Below, one piece after another: positions 1 to 13,700 of a stretch of 64,000 nucleotides of DNA. The translations under genes and the position numbers were made by a program. The notes under the pieces are model-generated. The model ran no database searches. It saw only the letters and a list, made by a program, of their open reading frames with translations, and was not told the origin of the DNA. The stretch is from CAWGMT01 sp963823675 (lineage in GTDB: Bacteria > Planctomycetota > Planctomycetia > Isosphaerales > Isosphaeraceae): the NCBI GenBank assembly GCA_963823675.1, contig CAWGMT010000014.1, positions 1-64,000 on the forward strand, written 5' to 3'. Position 1 is the stretch's first letter, and every line of letters starts with the position of its first letter.

Positions 1-1760
1 CCAATCAAATTGTCGTTGCCGCCGCCGCCCGACGATCGTGACATTGCCCCCCGCCGAGATCGTGCTGTCGCGCGCACGGCGTGATGGATCGTCGCCCGTG
101 CCGCGACGATCGAGTCGTTGCCGTGCGGCGTAGATCGTGGAGTTGCCGTCGCCGTGAAGACGTCGTTGCCGTAGCCGTCCAGGATCAGATCGTTGCCGCT
201 GCCGCGGTGATCGCTCGACAGGCTGCGGAGATCAAAGTGTCGTTACCGTGGCGCCCGATGATCGACGCCGTAGCCGCCGACGATCGAATCGTCGCCGGCG
301 CCGCCGTCGATGATGTCGTTGCGTAGCCGCCGACGATTGTATCGTTGCCGACCGCGGTATCGTGTTGATAGAAGTGCCGCCAAAAATGATGTCGTTGCCG
401 ACCCGCCCACGATCCAGTCGCTGCCGCTGCCGCCGACGATCAGTCGTTGCCGATCCCGCTGAAGATGATGTCGTTGCCTGCGCCGCCGGTGATCGTGTCG
501 TCGCCGTGCCGCCGTGATCGCGTCGTCGCCGTGCCGCCGACGATCCAGTTATTGCCCGGCCCGGCCGACGATCCAGTCATCGCCCTCGCCGCCGGTGATC
601 GTGTCGTCGCCGAACTCGTCGATGATCGAGTCGTCGGCCGTGCCGCCGGTGATCGAGATGCTGCCCGTCCGCCGATGATGAGTCCGGAGGCGGCGTCGCG
701 TAGATGATGTCATTGCCGAGCCGCCGACATCGCTCGCCGCCCGATCACCCGTGATGGTCGTGTTGCCGTCGTGGTGTAGATGACGTCGTTGCCCGGCACC
801 CGCCGGTGATCGACCGTCGCCGAGCCGCCGGTGATCGTCGTGTTGCCGTGGTCGCGTAGATGATGTCGTTGCCGACCCGCCCGCGATCCACGTGGCCGAC
901 CCGCCCGTGACGGTCGTGTCGCCCGTCGCGGCGTAGATAGTATCATTGCCGAACCGCCGGTGATCGTTCGCTGCCGCGACTCCGCCCGTGATGGTCGTGT
1001 CGCCCGTGGTCGCGGTAGCTGATGTCGTTGCCGGACCCGCCGGTGATTGTCTGCTGCCCGTATCCGCTCGTAATGGTCGTGTCGCCGGTCGTGCGTGATG
1101 ATGTGTTGCTAGAGCTGCCGTACGATGTCTTGCTGCCTGTGCGCGGTGATGGTCGTGTTGCTCGTCGTCGCGTAGATGATGTCATTCGCCGAGCCGCCGG
1201 TGATCATCGCTGCCCGAGCCTCCGGTGATGGTCGTGTTGCCCGTGGTCGCGTAGATGATGTCGTTGCCGTCGCCACGGTTCGGTTTCGAGGCCGCCGACC
1301 TGCTCGTGATCGTCGTGTTGCCGTCGTGGGCATAGATGATGTCGTTGCCTGAGCCTGATCGATCGATTGTTGCCGGCGTTGCCCTGGTGCTGCCGCGTCG
1401 CCCGTGGTCGTGACGATGTCGTTGCCGAGCCGCCGACGATCGATTCGTTGCCGCGCCGCCGGTGATGGTCGTGTTGCCCGTGGTGGTGTAGATGATGTCG
1501 TTGCCGATCCGCCGACGATCGAATCGTTGCCCGCGCCGCCGTGATGGTCGTGTTGCGGCGATGGTGTAGACGAGGTCGCTTGTCGTCGTTGAGCCGGGTT
1601 TGCCGCCTTGGCGAGCCGATATACGCGGTAAACTTGCCCTCGAGGCTGACCTGATCGTTGTTGGGTTCGACGACCTGCATGTGGCCTGACGCCATGCCGA
1701 GGTCGAGGGTGATCGGCTGCCGGCCATCGAGAAGTCGAGCGCGTCGTCCCGCTGCGCGAT
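1..1760 (-). repeat. RTX-like array of about 54-bp units, heavily frame-broken
   Basis: Across three alternating minus-strand frames the same unit recurs, of the type GSGNDIIYATTGNTTITG. Its Gly/Asn/Asp spacing resembles Ca2+-binding RTX nonapeptides. At DNA level the unit appears as repeated GATGATGTCGTTGCCG and GTGATGGTCGTGTTGCC blocks. Single-base gaps shift the frame about every one to two units, so no stable ORF survives. The array continues off the left edge. Confidence 0.7.
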
Positions 1761-4700
1761 CACGAGTGGTCGTGGCCGGGCGTTGATCTGGAACGAGGCG
1801 TTCCTGGTGCCGCTGACGAGCGTGTCGTCGCCGCCGTTGGAGACGAGCGTGTCGTCGCCGGTGCGCGAACGCAGACTGTCGGCCCCTGCGCCGCCGACAA
1901 GCAGGTCCTACCCGCGCCTTGATCAGGGCACCGCTCGACCCCGAGCCGACGATCTGGACGGGCTGGTCGCGGCGCTGGCATTGATCAGGTCGTCGAGCCG
2001 GTCACGAGCGCGACCACCTGGCCGCCCTGCTGAAGCCATGGACGCGACCTGAACGCCGCCGATCGACACGGTGATCCTGCTGCGTCGATCATCAACTGAC
2101 GCACCCGTCTGGCCGATGGGCACGAGTTGGCCGCTGTCGAGCTGATCCCGCCGTCGCTGTCGGCGGTTCGCCGTCGCGACCAGCATGCCGAGCGGATCGG
2201 GATCGGGAACGTAAAAGCTTCGCGCCCGTCGCCATCCCGATGACGATCGTACTCGGGTAAGCTGTTCAGCGACCGAGTACGCGGCGAGCGGGTCTAGCTC
2301 GTCACGCCGGCCGTCACGGTGATCGTCCCCGCGGCCAGTCCACGGTGCGTGTACTGGCACGATGGGGGCGACGGGATTCGACGACGATCGATGTGTCGGC
2401 GAGGCGATGTTCACGCCATCTGTAGATCGGAACGTGGAATATCGTGCGCTGCCGGTGGCTCGCCGGGCGGGAGGCATCTACATACTGGTGGGTGGTCGAA
2501 TAGGCGCAGAAGCCCCGGCGCGGCCGATGGACGCACCTGGCCGAGCAGTGGCAGGACCGTCGGGGTCGAGCCGTCGCCCCAGTCGATCGTCACGGTATAC
2601 GAGCTCTCCGCGTCCGGTCGGCGAACTGGCCGCGGAGCGTGATCGTGTCTCCTTCGTTGGCGACTTTCTTCGACAAGCACAGGTCGGCCGCGGTGAACTG
2701 CGGGCCGACTTTGTTGACGGTGACGCTCGCCGATGCATAGCTAACCTGGCCATTCTGGTTGGCTACCGAGCGGCCGATCGTATCATTCTCGACGGACCCT
2801 CGGCGGGCTCCGCAAGTAGGTATGGGTTGTCGAGAAGGCGTCGTCGCCGGGAGGACGATCGTGGTCGGCACGGAGCCGTCGCCCCAGTTGAGCGAGACCG
2901 TGTCGGTGTCGAACCCGTCGAGGCTTTCGATCGTTCCGCTGACGGTCTCCGTGCCCCCCTCGACGATGCTCGACGACGACAACACCACCGGGCGGCGCGA
3001 GACCCGGCGCAGAGTCGCTGATGGCGAGTGTCGTCTGAGCGAAGGTCGTCTTGCCGAGGGGGTCGCCCAGGGTCACGCCGATCGTGTAAGTCCCGGATGC
3101 CGGGTCGGTCGTGTAGTCGTGCGGGACGGAGAAGGCGTAGGACCCCACCGGGAGGTTGATGACGGTGGCCGGTGTCCGTCACCCCAGTTGATCGAGGCCG
3201 TGACGGATACCGACGAGTTGGCGTCCGTGAACGTGCCGCTCAGGATCACCGAGTCGTTGGGAGCGGGCGTGGCGTAGGTTGTCACGGAGGAGAGCATGAT
3301 CGTGGCATCTTGCTGATAGAGATCGACGGCAAGGGCCCCCGTGACTCCCGAGCCAATGGCCCGGCCGCGCCGACGATCAAGGCCCCGTCGTCGAACCCGA
3401 GCGCGGTGCCGAAGGCGTCGCCCGTAGTGGGCGTCGGCTCTTGCACGGCGGCGATTCCCAGGCCGAAGGTCGGGCTCGCCGGATCGGCGTCGAAGAGGTA
3501 CGCGGCCCCGGCGTCGGTCGTTCCCAGGTTGGCCCCTGGGGCGCCGATCAGTGCCGAGTTCTGCGTGCCGGCGACGGCGGCGCCAAAGTGGCCGCCGCCG
3601 CCGTCGGGCTGAACGAACGTCGTGAGCAATACGCCCGACGGATCGAACAGGAACGCCGCTCCCGCGCTAGGGCCGGCGGTGTTGTCGTCGGGCGACCCGA
3701 CCAGGACGTTCAGTCCGACGGACGCAACCGCCGTACCAAACCCGGTCGAGACCGCCGGCCGCGGATTGACGATCGCCGCCGTCATGGCCCCGGTCGTGCC
3801 GTCGAAGAGGTAGACGGTCCCGGCGCCGGGGCCCGCGGTGCTGTCGGACGGCGCACCGACGATCACGTTGTCGCCGATACCCGCGACGGCCGCGCCGACC
3901 GGGAGCCGGCCTGTGCGTCGGGGTTGGTGATCTCCAGGAGCAGGTCGCCGAAATTCGACTGGGTCGTGTCGCCCTCGAACTCATAGGCCGCGCCCGTGCC
4001 GCCATCCTTGCCGGCGCGCCGATCAGGATATTCGTGTCGGTCGCGCCGACCGCGGCGCCGAACTGGGCATCATTCAAGGCGCCGGGATCGGGGATCGTCA
4101 AGGTCGCCAGCAGGTCGCCAAAGGTCGTGCTCTCGTCATTGACGTCGAACACGTAGGCCACGCCGTCGCCTGGCCCGGAAAGCGAGCTGCCGGGCGCCCG
4201 ACCACCAGCTCGTTGCCGACCACCGCCAGCGATGCTCCGAACTCATCGCCGGGATGGGGATTCGGGTCGGCGAAGACGTGGATCAGCGCGCCGTATGCGT
4301 AGGTTGCGATTGACTCGTTGGCGGTCGTGACACCGTCGTAGAGATACACCGCGCCCGTGCCGTTGGCCAGCGGGGCGCCGATCGCGACGTTGCCGTAGTT
4401 CGAGGCAACGGACTCGCCGAACCCGTCGCCCGGGGAGGGCGTCGTGTATGTCAATGGCGGCGAGTACGAGTTGGGAGTGAAGACCGGCGGCACGTCGTTG
4501 ACAATGACCATGGCGGTCGCCGTGCTGATTCCGCCGAAGCCGTCGTTGACGGTCAACGTCAAGGTATCGGACCCCGCGACCCTGTAGGTGTGGGTGGGCT
4601 CGGGCCCCGTCGCCGTCCCGCCGTCGCCGAACGACCAGGTGTAGGTCAGCGGATGGCCGCTGGGGTCGGCCGAACCCAGGCCGTCGAATTTGATCGCGAC

Positions 4701-7700
4701 CCCGGCGTCGACGGCGATGCTCGAGAAGCCGATGACGGCCGTCGGCGGGAGGTCGAAACCGAACGCCCGGGAGAATTCCGAGGTGTTGCCGCCCGGGTCG
4801 GTGGCCGTGGCCGTCACGAAGCCGCCCTCGCCGGCCGGGTTCGGGAACTGGAAGACGAAGTTGACGTTGCCCGTCGCGTCGGTCGTGACCGGCGCCGAGC
4901 CAAGGATGTCCCGGCCCTCGCCGTAGCCGGAAGCGTTCAGCGACGACGGCGTGTAGAAATCGATCGCGAAGGTTGTGTCGGGCGTGCTGTTCAAGCTGCC
5001 CGTCACGGTCGTCACGCCACCCGCGCTCGTGACCGCGGTGATCACCGGGAAGTTCTGGTAGTCGTTGGGGCCGGTGTGCCCCACCGAGTTGTTCAGGGTC
5101 ACGCCGTCGCCGCCCAGGTCGATCCCCAACCCTGTGTTGGAGAAGATCGAGTTGCGCCGGATCTCGTTGCCGGTCCCGGCCGTCGCGTTGACGTTCGACG
5201 CCGATGCCAGTCGAGAACGCGATGGTGTTGCCCGCGCCGGCGGCCGTGCCGCCGATGGTGTTATCGGAGGAGCCGCCGTCGATCTGGATGCCGTTGCCGT
5301 CGCCGAGCGGCAGCGAGCCGGTGATGTCGGTGCCGATCAGGTTGTTCTGGACGAGTGCGCCGGTCGTGCCCGCGTAGAGCCCGATGCCCGCGGTGGGATT
5401 GGCCGAGATGATGTTCCCGTCGCCTGCCGCCGTGCCGCCGATCGTGACCCCGGAGGCGCCATTCACGAGCACGCCGAACGACCCGTTTCCCAGGGCCTTG
5501 GTGCCGGTATAGTCGGTGCCGATGCGGTTGCCCAGGATCACGACGCCCGTGGCGGCGGCCCCGGCGATCGACACTCCCGCCCCGGCGTTGGCCGAGATCA
5601 CGTTGCCCGCGCCCTGCGCCGAGCCGCCGATGGTGACGCCCGAGGGGTCGAGCGACACGCCCGAGCCGGAATTGGCCAGCGGCTTGGTTCCGGTCTGATC
5701 CGTGCCGATGTAGTTGCCCTGGACCACGGTGTTCGCGGCGCCGGCGTCGATGTCGATGCCGTCGCCGGTGTTTCCCGAAATGACGTTCCTGGCCAAACTG
5801 GCCGCGCCGCCGATCGCGGCGCCGGTCCCGCCCGCGATGACGATTCCGCCGGCCCGGTTGGCCACGGCGGCCGTGCCCTCCATATTGGTGCCGATCAGGT
5901 TGCCCGCCACGACCGTTCCCATCGTGGATGAGCCGGTGATCATCACGCCTTCCGCGTTTCCCGAAATGAAGTTGCGGCCTCCAGCGACCGGTGCGCCGAT
6001 CGAGTTGGATGCGGAACCGTTGTCGATCAGCACGCCGGCCCCGCGATTGCCGATGGCGAGTGTTCCGGTCTGGTCGAGGCCGATCAGGTTGCCCTCAACG
6101 AGGGTGCTCTCGGAGTCGTTGATTTCCACGCCGTTGGCGTTGTTGCCCGAGATCGATGTTGCCCGCGCCGACCGATGTTCCGCCGATCGTGACGGACGAG
6201 CTCAATTCGACATAGATACCGTCGCCGGTGTTGGCCAGAGCGGCGGTGCCGCGAGCGTTGGTGCCAATCCAGTTGCCGGCGATCAGGCTCGCATTGGCGC
6301 CGATGTCGTCCACTCCATCGCCGGCGTTGGCGGAGATCACGTTGCCCGCACCGGCGGTCGTGCCGCCGATGGTATTGTGCGTCCCGCCGCCGATGATTGC
6401 GACACCGGCCTCGCCGTTGCCCATGGCCTTGGTCCCGGTGGAATCGGTGCCAATGTAGCTGCTCTCGATGAGAGCGTCGTTGCCGATCACTTCGATCCCG
6501 TAGCCGGCGAAGCCGCTGATGATCAGGCCCTTGACGGTGACGTCATTGCCGTTGATCGTCAATCCGTTGCTGCCATCACCCGCGCCGGCACCATCGAGCT
6601 CGATCAAGGGCACGCCGGAATACCCAGGCTGCGTCGTGCCGTCGATGGTCACTGGAGCGGTGATCGCCGGCAGCGGCGACAGGAGGTCGATCGTCTGCTG
6701 GCCCGTGCCGATGGCGAGGGCGATCGTGGCGGCAACGCCGTTGGTGTCGACGGTTTCAATCGCCTCGCGGAGCGAGCCTGCGCCCGAATCGGCGGTACTG
6801 GACACGGTATAGTAGTTGGCCAGCGTGGAGGTCACGTCGGTGCTGGCGGTGTTGTTGCCGTAGGCGGGGTTGCCGCTGCCGTCGTATTCCTTGATGGTCT
6901 GGCCGCTGTCGGTGGTCACCGTGACCCGGATGTCGCCGGTGCCGGCCGCCCCGCCGGGGAGCGCGAAGGCGAAGCTCTGCGTGCCGCTCGTGGCGCCGGC
7001 GGCCAGGGGGCTCGGGCCGCTCACGATACCGGAAGTGATGGTTGTCAGGATGCTGCCGCTCACCTGCTGCACCAGGACCGAGTCGGTGAAGGCGCCGTTG
7101 ACCGCGCCGTCGCCCTGGTTTTCGTCCATCCAGGTGACGGTCACCGACTCGCCCGACTGCGGACTGCTGGGCGTCACGGTCAAAGAGCTGGGCGCCACGA
7201 CCAGGTCGGCGTAGTCGGCGAGCGTGGAGGTCACGTCGGTGCTGGCGGTGTTGTTGCTGGAGGCGGTTCCGGATGAGTTGTACTCGTAGATCTGATTATT
7301 AAAGTTGGTCGTGATGGTCACGACCAACTGGCCGACGCCGGGGGCGCCGTCGGGCAGGTTGAAGGTATATTGCTGCGCGGCCGAGCCGCCCGCGGCGATC
7401 GGACCGGACGTGCCCTCGTCATAAGGAACGACGGCCGAAGCGACGGTCTGGCCGGTTGTGGCTGTTGAGCACCGTGACGGAGTCGCTGAACGAGCCGCTC
7501 ACCGGCCCGTTGCCGGTGTTCGCGTCGTTCCAGTCCACGGTCACCGGCTGGCCTGATTCAGGATTGGCCGTCACTACCGTCAGGCCGCTCACCTGGAGGT
7601 CCGGATACGCAGCGAGGGTGGATACCGCGGTGATCGTCGTGGTGTTGTTGGTATAGCCGACGCCCCCTGGGTAATACTCGAGGATGGTGTCGTAGTAGTC

Positions 7701-10700
7701 GGTGGTCACGCTGACGAGCAGGTTCCCCACGCCCGGCGGCCCGTTCGGCAACTGGAAGGTGTACGAGACTGCCGCGGACCCATTCGGGGCGATCGCTCCT
7801 TGCGTGGCTGCGTCGTACGGCACGTCCGCCGTGGCGATCGTCTGACCGGTGGTCGTGTCGGTGACGACGACGTGGTCGGTCCAGGATCCGCCGGTCGAGC
7901 CGTTTCCCGCGTTGAAGTCGTCCCAGTTGACGGTCACGCTCTGACTTGACTGCGGGTTGGCGGGGTTAATGGAGAGATTGGTCACGCGCAGGTCCGGCGC
8001 GATGGTCGTGTCGGTCACGGTGGTGAGCGTGACGCTCGTCGCGTTGTACGCGGGCTCGAGTGCCGCCGAGCCGTTGAGTACGAGCCCGGTGTAATTGGCG
8101 AACTGCCCGGTTTCCGACGTATAAGTCAGGAACGTGAAGACGTTGTCCGTGCTGGGTGAAAAGCCATTCGGCTTCGCTGACGTTCAGGGTCCCGTCGAGC
8201 GATGCCGTTCCGCCGATTGACGTTTGCCCGTAGAGGCCGGTGGTCGAGCCCCCCAGAACTTCGTTGAAATTGCCGGTTGCGGTCTGGGTGAAGGGGCCGG
8301 TGATGTAAAGCGTGCCGGTGGGGCCGGCGGCGAGCGTGCCGCTGTTCACGGTTCCGTAGCTGCCCGTGGAAATGGAGATTGCCCCGGCGCTGGCATTGAC
8401 GGTTCCCGAATTGAGAAAAGCCCCGCCGGTTCCGTTAATCGCAATGCTCGCGCCGCTGACATCGGCCTGGATGGTACCCTCGTTGACGATACTGCCACCG
8501 GCCGAGCCCTCGTAGGATGCGTAGCCGATGTACCCCAGGCTACCGCTCACGGCCACGCTGGGGCCGATGGTGAGGGTGTCTCCGGCGGTCGTGACGAACA
8601 GGCCGTTGTAGTAGACGTAGCCGTAGTAGGGATTTCTGTACGTGGCGCTGCCGAAGACGACCGTGCCCGTTCCCCCCAAGGTCTGGCTGCCGCTGAAGTT
8701 CAGGTAGCCAATGGTGGAGCTATCACCCAGCGTCAAGGTGCCATTGATCGTGAGGCCGTCCAGGACCGACACGGAGTTGTCGCTCACTACCTCCCAGTTA
8801 CCGTCGACCGTCACTCCATCCAGGGTTCCGGAGTCGCTGAGCAGAGTCCCGACGGCCACGCTGATCGTCCCGCCCTGGATCGTTCCGCTGGAAGTGAACG
8901 TGCCCGGACCGGTCAGTGCGAGGGTGTTGCCGCTGTTTGAGAACGATGCGGCGAGGGAGAACGCGCTGGTCGCGTCTGCGTAGTTGACGCCGCTATCCTG
9001 CCAGTTACTTCCCTGCGACGAGAGTGTTGCTCCATTGAGAGCATTGAGGCTGCCGGTGTTCTGGCCGCCGGTCTCGTCGATCGTGATCGTCTCGCCGCTG
9101 ACATCGGCCTGGATGGTGCCCTCGTTGACGATACTGCCGCCGGCCGAGCCCTCGTAGGATGCGTAGCCGATGTACCCCACTGCCCCTTGCACCGTCACGC
9201 CCGGGCCGATAGTGAGGGTGTCTCCGGCGGTGGCGACGAACAGGCCATTGTAGTAGACGTAGCCGTAGTAAGGATTTCTGTACGTGGCGCTGCCGAAGAC
9301 GACCGTGCCCGTTCCGCCCAAGGTCTGGCTGCCGCTGAAGTTCAGGTAGCCAATGGTGGAGCTATCACCCAGCGTCAAGGTGCCATTGATCGTCAGGCCA
9401 TCCAGGACCGACACGGAATTCTCGCTCACCACCTCCCAGTTACCGTCTACCGTCACTCCGTCCAGCGTGACATTCGCGACCCCTGCGCCAGTCTGGGTCG
9501 TGATGGTACCGCCGACGATCGTGCCCCCCGGTGACATCGTGCTGGTTGCGTCCACCGTGATCGTGCCGTCATTGGTGAGCGTCCCGGGGATCGAGATGCT
9601 GGCGCCGTTGGCCCATTCGATCGTGCCCTGGTTGACCACGCTGCCGCCGGACGAGCCCTCGTAGGATGCGTAGCCGATGTACCCCAGGCTACCGCTCACG
9701 GCCACGCTGGCGCCGATGGTGAGGGTGTCTCCGGCGGTCGTGACGAACAGGCCGTTGTAGTAGACGTAGCCGTAGTAGGGATTTCTGTACGTGGCGCTGC
9801 CGAAGACGACCGCGCCCGTTCCCCCCAAGGTCTGGCTGCCGCTGAAGTTCAGGTAGCCAATGGTGGAGCTATCACCCAGCGTCAAGGTGCCATTGATCGT
9901 GAGGCCGTCCAGGACCGACACGGAGTTGTCGCTCACTACCTCCCAGTTACCGTCGACCGTCACTCCATCCAGGGTTCCGGAGTCGCTGAGCAGAGTCCCG
10001 ACGGCCACGCTGATCGTCCCGCCCTGGATCGTTCCGCTGGAAGTGAACGTGCCCGGACCGGTCAGTGCGAGGGTGTTGCCGCTGTTTGAGAACGATGCGG
10101 CGAGGGAGAACGCGCTGGTCGCGTCTGCGTAGTTGACGCCGCTATCCTGCCAGTTACTTCCCTGCAACGAGAGTGTTGCTCCATTGAGAGCATTGAGGCT
10201 GCCGGTGTTCTGGCCGCCGGTCTCGTCGATCGTGATCGTCTCGCCGCTGACATCGGCCTGGATGGTGCCCTCGTTGACGATACTGCCGCCGGCCGAGCCC
10301 TCGTAGGATGCGTAGCCGATGTACCCCACTGCCCCTTGCACCGTCACGCCCGGGCCGATAGTGAGGGTGTCTCCGGCGGTGGTGACGAACAGGCCATTGT
10401 AGTAGACGTAGCCGTAGTAAGGATTTCTGTACGTGGCGCTGCCGAAGACGACCGTGCCCGTTCCCCCCAAGGTCTGGCTGCCGCTGAAGTCCAGGTAGCC
10501 AATGGTGGAGCTATCACCCAGCGTCAAGGTGCCATTGATCGTCAGGCCGTCCAGGACCGACACGGAATTCTCGCTCACCACCTCCCAGTTACCGTCGACC
10601 GTCACTCCGTCCAGCGTGACATTCCCGACCCCTGCGCCAGTCTGGGTCGTGATGGTACCGCCGACGATCGTGCCCCCCGGTGACATCGTGCTGGTTGCGT

Positions 10701-13700
10701 CCACCGTGATCGTGCCGTCATTGGTGAGCGTCCCGGGGATCGAGATGCTGGCGCCGTTGGCCCATTCGATCGTGCCCTGGTTGACCACGCTGCCGCCGGA
10801 CGAGCCCTCGTAGGATGCGTAGCCGATGTACCCCAGGCTACCGCTCACGGCCACGCTGGGGCCGATGGTGAGGGTGTCTCCGGCGGTCGTGACGAACAGG
10901 CCGTTGTAGTAGACGTAGCCGTAGTAGGGATTTCTGTACGTGGCGCTGCCGAAGACGACCGTGCCCGTTCCTCCCAGGGTCTGGCTGCCGCTGAAGTTCA
11001 GGTAGCCAATGGTGGAGCTATCACCCAGCGTCAAGGTGCCGTTGATCGTGAGGCCGTCCAGGACCGACACGGAGTTGTCGCTCACTACCTCCCAGTTACC
11101 GTTGACCGTCACTCCGTCCAGGGTTCCGGAGTCGCTGAGCAGAGTCCCGACGGCCACGCTGATCGTCCCGCCCTGGATCGTTCCGCTGGAAGTGAACGTG
11201 CCCGGACCGGTCAGTGCGAGGGTGTTGCCGCTGTTTGAGAACGATGCGGCGACGGAGAACGCGCTGGTCGCGTCTGCGTAGTTGACGCCGCTATCCTGCC
11301 AGTTACTTCCCTGCAACGAGAGTGTTGCTCCATTGAGAGCATTGAGGCTGCCGGTGTTCTGGCCGCCGGTCTCGTCGATCGTGATCGTCCCGCCGCTGAC
11401 ATCGGCCTGGATGGTGCCCTCGTTGACGATACTGCCGCCGGCCGAGCCCTCGTAGGATGCGTAGCCGATGTACCCCACTGCCCCTTGCACCGTCACGCCC
11501 GGGCCGATAGTGAGGGTGTCTCCGGCGGTCGTGACGAACAGGCCGTTGTAGTAGACGTAGCCGTAGTAGGGATTTCTGTACGTGGCGCTGCCGAAGACGA
11601 CCGTGCCCGTTCCGCCCAAGGTCTGGCTGCCGCTGAAGTTCAGGTAGCCAATGGTGGAGCTATCACCCAGCGTCAAGGTGCCATTGATCGTCAGGCCATC
11701 CAGGACCGACACGGAATTCTCGCTCACCACCTCCCAGTTACCGTCGACCGTCACTCCGTCCAGCGTGACATTCGCGACCCCTGCGCCAGTCTGGGTCGTG
11801 ATGGTACCGCCGACGATGGTGCCCCCCGGTGACATCGTGCTGGTTGCGTCCACCGTGATCGTGCCGTCATTGGTGAGCGTCCCGGGGATCGAGATGCTGG
11901 CGCCGTTGGCCCACTCGATCGTGCCCTGGTTGACCACGCTGCCGCCGGACGAGCCCTCGTAGGACGCGTAGCCGATGTACCCCAGGCTACCGCTCACGGC
12001 CACGCTGGGGCCGATGGTGAGGGTGTCTCCGGCGGTCGTGACGAACAGGCCGTTGTAGTAGGTGTAGCCGTAATAAGGCGTTCTGTACGTGGCGCTGCCG
12101 AAAACGACGGTCCCAGCTCCCCCCAAGGTCTGGCTGCCGGTGAAATCCAGGTAGCCGATGCTGGAACTATCACCCAACGACAACGTGCCGTTCAACGTCA
12201 GGCCGTCCTGCACCGTCAGGCTGCTGTCGCCAGACACTGTGAAATTCCCATCGACCGTCACACCGTCCAGCGTACTGCCCCCCAGAGCCAGGTTCGTTCC
12301 GGTGCCCGCATCGACCGTGCCGCCATCGATGGTCCCGGTGACCGCAAACGTTCCGGTGCCGGTGACATCGATCGTGCCCGTGTTGGTCAGGGTGCCACTA
12401 AGAGTCTCACTTCCCGAGCCAGAGACGGTTAGCGTGCCCGAGTTAGTGACGTTCCCCCCGCTGAGAGTGCCTCCCGTGAACTGGCTGCCGCTGCCGGCGA
12501 CCGAGATGGCTCCATTGCCGCCAAGTGTGCCGCTCGCCAGGATCAGGTTCCCCGAGACGGTCAAAGAGCCACTCGCGCCGACTGTGCCCCCCCAAGTGCT
12601 GTCGATGGTCAAGTTGGCGATCGAGAACGAAGTGTCAACAATCGATGTCGAGTACTGTGATTCCGAAGCCGTGAAATAGGCTGTTTCCGCCGCGGTTGGC
12701 GGCGCGCCCAAGGCCCAGTTTCCGGGGTTGCTCCAGTTGTCGTTGCCGCCTTCGGCTGCCGAGGCACCGGTCCAGAAGTCGGTCAGGGCGGGGGCGTTGA
12801 TGACGAGCACCTGGCCGTTGTCGGTATATCCGAGGAAGTTGATGGTGCCACTGTAGACAGCCTGGATGGTATAGGTGCCGGGCGGGGTTCCGCCAGGGAT
12901 TCCATAACTGGCGCCGGCCGCCCCAGCGACGACGTTGACGGTCACCGGACTGCCGATGACGGTTGACCCCAGCAAGATGGTGAAAGTCTCCGTTCCCTCG
13001 TTGACAGTCCCCGCCGTGCTGGTCACCGTGGTGCTGAGGGAGACGTTCTGTTCGACGGGACTGAAGGTGGCCGAAGCACTCGCGGTGGCCGAGGTGGTCG
13101 CGGCGGGGTCGATCGTCAACGACTGGCTCGTGTCGGTGGAAGTGCCGTAATCGACGGTCCCATTGTAGACGGCCTCGATCGTGTAAATGCCGCCGGTTGT
13201 ACTACCAGGCATGGTATAGCTGGCAGTGACGGCGCCGTCGGAGACGTCGGCGGTGGCGGCGCTTCCGACCGGTGTCGTCCCGCTCAGGATCGTGAAAGTC
13301 TCGGTCCCTTCGTTGACAGTACCCGCCGAGCTGGCAACGGTCGCGCTCAAGGATATCGTCTGATTCGATTCGCTGAAGGTGGTCGTGGCGCTCGTGGCCG
13401 CGGTCGTCGTGGCGGCTTCACTGATGGTCAGTGTATGAGTGCTGTCAGAGGAACCCGAGAGGGTGCTCGTCCCGCTGAAAACGGCCTGGATTGTGTAGAC
13501 GCCGCCGGGAGTGCCCGCGGGAATTGTGTACACGTCGCTGGCTGCACCGCTGACGACGTTCGAAGTGACGGGCGTGCCGATGACATTCGAGCCGCTCAAG
13601 ATCGTAAACGTTTCGGTGCCGCCGTTAACCGGCCCGTCCGCACTGATGACGGTCGCGCTGAGGGTGGCCGACTGTGGTGCCGTGCTATAGGTTGCCGTGG

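Noticed and set aside
81..707. Plus-strand ORFs at 81-326 and 447-707
   Set aside because: They are antisense shadows of the RTX-like repeats; Val/Asp/Arg-rich low-complexity products with no domain.
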